NCBI RefSeq assembly: GCF_002261265.1
Contig: NZ_NEVK01000008.1
Location: forward strand, 62,001-126,000
Length of the DNA: 64,000 nucleotides
Direction of reading: 5' to 3'
From: Bordetella genomosp. 7
GTDB lineage: Bacteria > Pseudomonadota > Gammaproteobacteria > Burkholderiales > Burkholderiaceae_B
In this document: positions 60,932 through 64,000 of the stretch, piece after piece
How positions within the stretch are numbered: the first letter of the stretch is position 1
Layout: every line of letters starts with the position of its first letter
Translations under genes and position numbers: made by a program
The notes under the pieces: model-generated
What the model was told of the DNA's origin: nothing
What the model saw: the letters and a program-made list of their open reading frames with translations, nothing else
Databases searched by the model: none

Positions 60932-61717
60932 ATGGCCACGACTTTCGCGGAAAACAAAGAACAACTGCTCAAGCAGGCAGAGGAAAAACTCCTGGCGTCG
61001 TTCGACGACCAGGACGAATACACGATTCAGCAAAAAATCGCCCTTACCTGCCGGGTGTTGCATGAACACGGCCACGGCTCGGGCGTGGCCGGCCAGATCA
61101 CCGCCAGGGGCCCCGAACCGGGCACCTACTACACGCAACGTTTCGGCCTGGCCTTCGACGAAATCAAGGCCAGCAATCTGCTGTTGGTCAACGAAGACCT
61201 CGACGTGCTGCAGGGCAAAGGCATGCCCAACCCGGCCAATCGCTTTCATTCCTGGGTTTACCGTGCCCGGCCGGACGCTCAGTGCATTATCCACACGCAT
61301 GCCATGTATACGGCGGCGCTCAGCCAGCTTGAACAGCCGCTGGTTATCTCGCATATGGACAACTGCCTGCTGTACGAAGATGTGGAATTCGTCGGCGCCT
61401 GGCCAGGAGTGCCGTTCGGCAACGAAGACGGCGACATGATCTCCCAAGCGCTCAATGGCAAGCGGGCCCTGCTGATGGCGCACCACGGACTGCTGGTGGC
61501 AGGCGGATCGGTAGAGGAAGCCTGCATGCTGGCAGTGACGTTCGAACGAGCCGCCCGCCTGCAGTTGATGAGCATGGCGGCCGGCGAGATCAAGCCCATC
61601 GACCCCCAGAAAGGCCGGCAGGCGCACGATTGGCTGATCAAGCCCAAGCACACCAAGGTAGCGTTCTTCAACATGGCGCGCCGCGTCCTGGACAGGCACC
61701 CCGACTGCTTCGAATAA
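60932..61717 (+). CDS. Class II aldolase/adducin family protein
   Basis: This 261-residue zinc-dependent enzyme resembles fuculose-phosphate aldolases and L-ribulose-phosphate epimerases. IIHTHAMYTAALS holds the zinc H-x-H, and LLMAHHGLLVAGGSVEEAC the third histidine region. The N-terminal HGHGSGVAGQITAR is the phosphate-binding-like loop, here altered. ATG 60932 follows AAAGGAG. It sits ahead of an SDR and a TRAP transporter, so cleavage or isomerisation of a sugar acid or hydroxy-acid is inferred. Many of these proteins act on non-phosphorylated acids. Confidence 0.87.
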   Translation: MATTFAENKEQLLKQAEEKLLASFDDQDEYTIQQKIALTCRVLHEHGHGSGVAGQITARGPEPGTYYTQRFGLAFDEIKASNLLLVNEDLDVLQGKGMPNPANRFHSWVYRARPDAQCIIHTHAMYTAALSQLEQPLVISHMDNCLLYEDVEFVGAWPGVPFGNEDGDMISQALNGKRALLMAHHGLLVAGGSVEEACMLAVTFERAARLQLMSMAAGEIKPIDPQKGRQAHDWLIKPKHTKVAFFNMARRVLDRHPDCFE

Positions 61718-61746
61718 TCGTCGCCCCGCACACGGGGAAAACGCTT

Positions 61747-61772
61747 ATGTCTTATATGACACAAATGTCATA
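61747..61772. promoter_or_regulatory. 26-bp operator, copy 2
   Basis: ATGTCTTATATGACAC and, three bases later, TGTCATA match the element at 60757-60782 at 20 of 26 positions, including both TGTC half-sites and GACAC. It also contains the perfect inverted repeat TATGACA-CAAA-TGTCATA. It is 80 bases upstream of the SDR start. Confidence 0.65.
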
Positions 61773-61852
61773 GGATCAACACGAACTTCCAGCCGCCCCT
61801 CAACAGACCTCAAGTGTCATGGGCGGGCGGATCATGATGACGGAGCAGGGCA

Positions 61853-62572
61853 ATGACATATCAATCCGATCTATTCGCCGGCAAGCGGGTATTGGTCACG
61901 GGCGGCACGCGCGGCATAGGCGCAGCCGTGGCCGATCGCATGGCCGGCCTGGGCGCCCGCGTGCTGGCGACCGCGCGCAGCACGGCTGACGCGGAAGTCA
62001 GCGACAAGGTGGAAGTCGCTGTCATGGACGTCAGCCGCGCCAGCGACGTCGATAGCGTCCTGGCGAGCCTGGACAGGCTCGACGTGGTCGTGAACTGCGC
62101 CGGCGCCATCCAGCGCGGCAAAGAGCACGAGATCGATTCATTCGAACACGTGGTTGGCATCAACCTGACCGGCACAATGCGCGTTTGCTCGGCCGCTCGC
62201 CCGCTGTTGGCAAAAACAGGCGGTGTGATCGTGAACATGGCGTCGATGCTCAGCTACTTCGGCGGCCCGCTGGTGCCTGCCTATTCGGCCAGCAAGGGCG
62301 CGGTGGCGCAATTGACCAAGTCGCTTGCCATTGCCTACGCGGCCGAGGGTATCCGAGTCAACGCGATCGCGCCGGGGTGGATCGCCACGAAGTTCACCCA
62401 GGGTGTGCAAGATGATCCGGCGCGCAATCGGGCCATTCTGGAGCGTACGCCCATGGGCCGGTGGGGCACCCCCGATGACATCGCGACGGTGGCGGTGTTT
62501 CTGTGCACCGAGGCGGCGGGCTTTATTACAGGCGCCATCATCCCGGTAGATGGCGGGTATCTGGCAGTCTGA
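61853..62572 (+). CDS. Short-chain dehydrogenase/reductase
   Basis: This is a 239-residue classical SDR. VLVTGGTRGIGAAVADRMAGLG (14-35) is the cofactor motif, VVVNCAGAIQRG the NAG-type segment, VIVNMASMLSYFG holds the catalytic serine and VPAYSASKGAVAQL the Y-x3-K. The C-terminus GAIIPVDGGYLAV is usual. It is preceded by operator copy 2 and followed by the TRAP receptor gene after 80 bases. It probably oxidises or reduces a sugar acid or hydroxy-acid delivered by the TRAP transporter and acted on by the aldolase. Confidence 0.88.
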   Translation: MTYQSDLFAGKRVLVTGGTRGIGAAVADRMAGLGARVLATARSTADAEVSDKVEVAVMDVSRASDVDSVLASLDRLDVVVNCAGAIQRGKEHEIDSFEHVVGINLTGTMRVCSAARPLLAKTGGVIVNMASMLSYFGGPLVPAYSASKGAVAQLTKSLAIAYAAEGIRVNAIAPGWIATKFTQGVQDDPARNRAILERTPMGRWGTPDDIATVAVFLCTEAAGFITGAIIPVDGGYLAV

Positions 62573-62652
62573 ACACATGGAACAGCCCTGTCAGGGGGTT
62601 ACCTGACTTACTGCATAACGACAGCACAACAAAAAATTGCCTGGAGAGAGTA

Positions 62653-63645
62653 ATGAAGATTTCCCGTCGCAGCATGCTTTCGGTTGTAATGTCTGGCGCG
62701 TTCGCCGTGGGTATGGCGATGCTGCCCGCGCAAGCCGCCACGACCCTGAAGCTGGCCGAAACCCTGCCGATTGGCTACCCCACCACTGAAGCGCTGACCG
62801 AGATGTCGGATCTGCTCGGCGCAAAGACCAATGGCGAGCTCAAGATACAAGTGTATGCGGGCGGCCAGCTCGGCAACGAAAAGGAAACCATCGAACAAAC
62901 CCAGCTTGGCGCGATCCAGCTCAGCCGCGTAAACGCGCTGGTGCTGGCGTCGATCGTGGACGAGCTGAACGTACTGGCCCTGCCCTACTTGTTCAAGGAT
63001 CAGGCGCATCTCGAACGATTGATCGAGAGCCCACTTGGCGACCAGTTGCTCGATCGCATTACCAATCAGCCCAATTCGCGTCTGGTTGCGCTTACATGGA
63101 TCGGCGCGGGCGCGCGCAGCATGCTGACCACCAAGAAGCAGGTAGAAACTGCACAAGACCTGCAAGGCCAGAAGATCCGTGTCATTCCCAACCCCATTCT
63201 GTCTGACGCGATTGAAGCCATGGGCGCCGCCGGCGTGCCGCTGGGTTTTGGCGATGTGTTCGCAGGCATGCAGACGGGTATGCTGGACGGCGCAGAAGGC
63301 GCGGCGCCCACGCTGGTGGCGGCCTCGTTTCACCGGGTAGCCAAGCATTATTCACTGACCGAACACCTGATCGTTCCCGACGTGCTGGTCATGTCGCGAC
63401 GCGCCTGGGACAAGCTTACCCCGCAGCAGCAGCAAGCCGTAAAACAAAGCGCGAAAGAAGCAGAAAAGCGCCAGCGCGAGCTGTGGAAGGCGGCCGACGG
63501 GCAAGCGCTGCAGGACATGCGCGCGGCGGGCGTGGAAGTGATTGAATTCCAGGGCAAGGATGTGCTGCGCGAGAAAACCGCGCCGGTGCGCGAGAAGTAT
63601 GGCGCGAAGCACCAAGACCTGATCCTGGCTATCGAAGCCATCTGA
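62653..63645 (+). CDS. dctP: TRAP transporter substrate-binding protein (DctP)
   Basis: This is a 330-residue periplasmic receptor. The signal peptide is SRRSMLSVVMSGAFAVGMAM, with LPAQAA as cleavage region. The mature start TTLKLAETLPIGYPTTEALTEM, GELKIQVYAGGQLGNEKETIEQ and IRVIPNPILSDAIEAMGAAGVPL (including the conserved carboxylate-binding arginine region) fit the DctP family. GGAGAG precedes the ATG at 62653. It pairs with the DctQ subunit just downstream and a DctM permease presumably beyond the window. A sugar acid or other organic acid ligand is likely. Confidence 0.9.
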   Translation: MKISRRSMLSVVMSGAFAVGMAMLPAQAATTLKLAETLPIGYPTTEALTEMSDLLGAKTNGELKIQVYAGGQLGNEKETIEQTQLGAIQLSRVNALVLASIVDELNVLALPYLFKDQAHLERLIESPLGDQLLDRITNQPNSRLVALTWIGAGARSMLTTKKQVETAQDLQGQKIRVIPNPILSDAIEAMGAAGVPLGFGDVFAGMQTGMLDGAEGAAPTLVAASFHRVAKHYSLTEHLIVPDVLVMSRRAWDKLTPQQQQAVKQSAKEAEKRQRELWKAADGQALQDMRAAGVEVIEFQGKDVLREKTAPVREKYGAKHQDLILAIEAI

Positions 63646-63670
63646 GCCCACGGCCGCCCGGGTTACGCAA

Positions 63671-64000
63671 ATGCAGAAGCTTGCTTGCTGGGCCAGGAGC
63701 ATCTCGATGTTCCTGGCCGCGATTTCACTGGCGTTGATTGCCATACTGATACCGGTGGGCGTGGCTGCGCGGTATGGGCTGAACGCCCCCATAGGGTGGA
63801 TAGAGCCGGTGGCGGCGATTCTGCTGGTGGCGTTTACCTTCCTATCGGCGGCCGTCACGATGGCCGACCGTCTGCATGTGTGCGTCAACACCTTCACCAA
63901 CATGCTGCCTGCGCGGCTGCGCATTATCAACGCCAACGTCGTGCACGTCCTGCTGCTTGCACTGCTGGTGGCAATGGCCGCGGCCAGTTGGGAACTCGTC
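63671..64000 (+). CDS. dctQ: TRAP transporter small permease (DctQ), cut by window end
   Basis: A frame opens at ATG 63671 and is still open at the last base (110 codons). It reads MQKLACWARSISMFLAAISL, then IPVGVAARYGLNAPIGWIEPV, with a conserved-looking ADRLHVCVN segment and a third helix VVHVLLLALLVAMAAA. Helix spacing and the loop with RYGLNAPIGW-type sequence match DctQ proteins, which have four helices. It starts 25 bases after the DctP stop. Confidence 0.82.
   Translation, partial: MQKLACWARSISMFLAAISLALIAILIPVGVAARYGLNAPIGWIEPVAAILLVAFTFLSAAVTMADRLHVCVNTFTNMLPARLRIINANVVHVLLLALLVAMAAASWELV

Noticed and set aside
1-64000. tRNA, rRNA, insertion sequence or prophage genes
   Set aside because: No tRNA cloverleaf, rRNA block, transposase or integrase motif was noticed on either strand. 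A tRNAscan or ISfinder run could still find something small.

Overview
This window looks like a GC-rich chromosomal segment from a betaproteobacterium, most likely an Alcaligenaceae member of the Bordetella/Achromobacter type. The support is its GC-rich codon use, two Bug/TctC-type binding proteins (one of them an orphan), a tripartite tricarboxylate transporter, a TRAP system, two Liv-type ABC importers, and many LysR, IclR, GntR and MarR regulators next to small catabolic operons. The genus is inference. I see no rRNA, tRNA, CRISPR array, insertion sequence or prophage.

Layout. 0-2.8 kb: two uncharacterised minus-strand genes and a GT1-type glycosyltransferase, divergent from a TetR regulator with a palindromic operator between them. 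2.8-9.2 kb: a CmpX-like mechanosensitive channel, a BCCT transporter, a cNMP/CBS/DUF294 signalling protein, a DEDDh exonuclease and an exported DUF3455 protein. 9.2-23.7 kb: a CoA-dependent catabolic regulon for an unknown acid. It has a crotonase-fold enzyme lacking the hydratase glutamates, a family III CoA-transferase, an acyl-CoA ligase, three IclR regulators, an atypical SDR, a BaiCD-type flavoenzyme and a five-gene Liv transporter. Four transcription units here share the motif GTACGGAAC upstream.

23.8-29.1 kb: an AraC regulator with a divergent exported haloperoxidase-like hydrolase, then a MarR-controlled FAD monooxygenase and MFS pair. 29.1-38.7 kb: a GntR regulator with a 1008-residue FAD/Fe-S 2-hydroxyacid dehydrogenase, divergent from an SgaA-type aminotransferase, a complete TctCBA transporter and an epoxide-hydrolase-like protein. 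Matching GntR-type operators sit at both promoters.

38.7-52.1 kb: about 13.4 kb of 15 co-directional minus-strand genes. They encode a three-component Rieske oxygenase (ferredoxin, alpha, beta, GR-type reductase), a gentisate-dioxygenase-like cupin, a fumarylacetoacetate-hydrolase-family enzyme, an ornithine-cyclodeaminase-family protein, two other oxidoreductases and a Liv transporter. This reads as uptake, ring hydroxylation, ring cleavage and hydrolysis of an aromatic acid. 52.2-56.6 kb: a DMT transporter, a LysR regulator, a non-coding repeat array (34-bp and 127-bp repeats with GTGTCAGACACC palindromes), an SDR and a second LysR regulator. 56.6-60 kb: a long leader, a sodium:solute symporter with a 39-residue membrane partner, and an orphan Bug protein. 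60-64 kb: an XRE-cupin regulator, a class II aldolase, an SDR and a TRAP transporter cut by the window end. A 26-bp operator occurs at both promoters of this last group.

All calls come from reading motifs and context. No database search was run.
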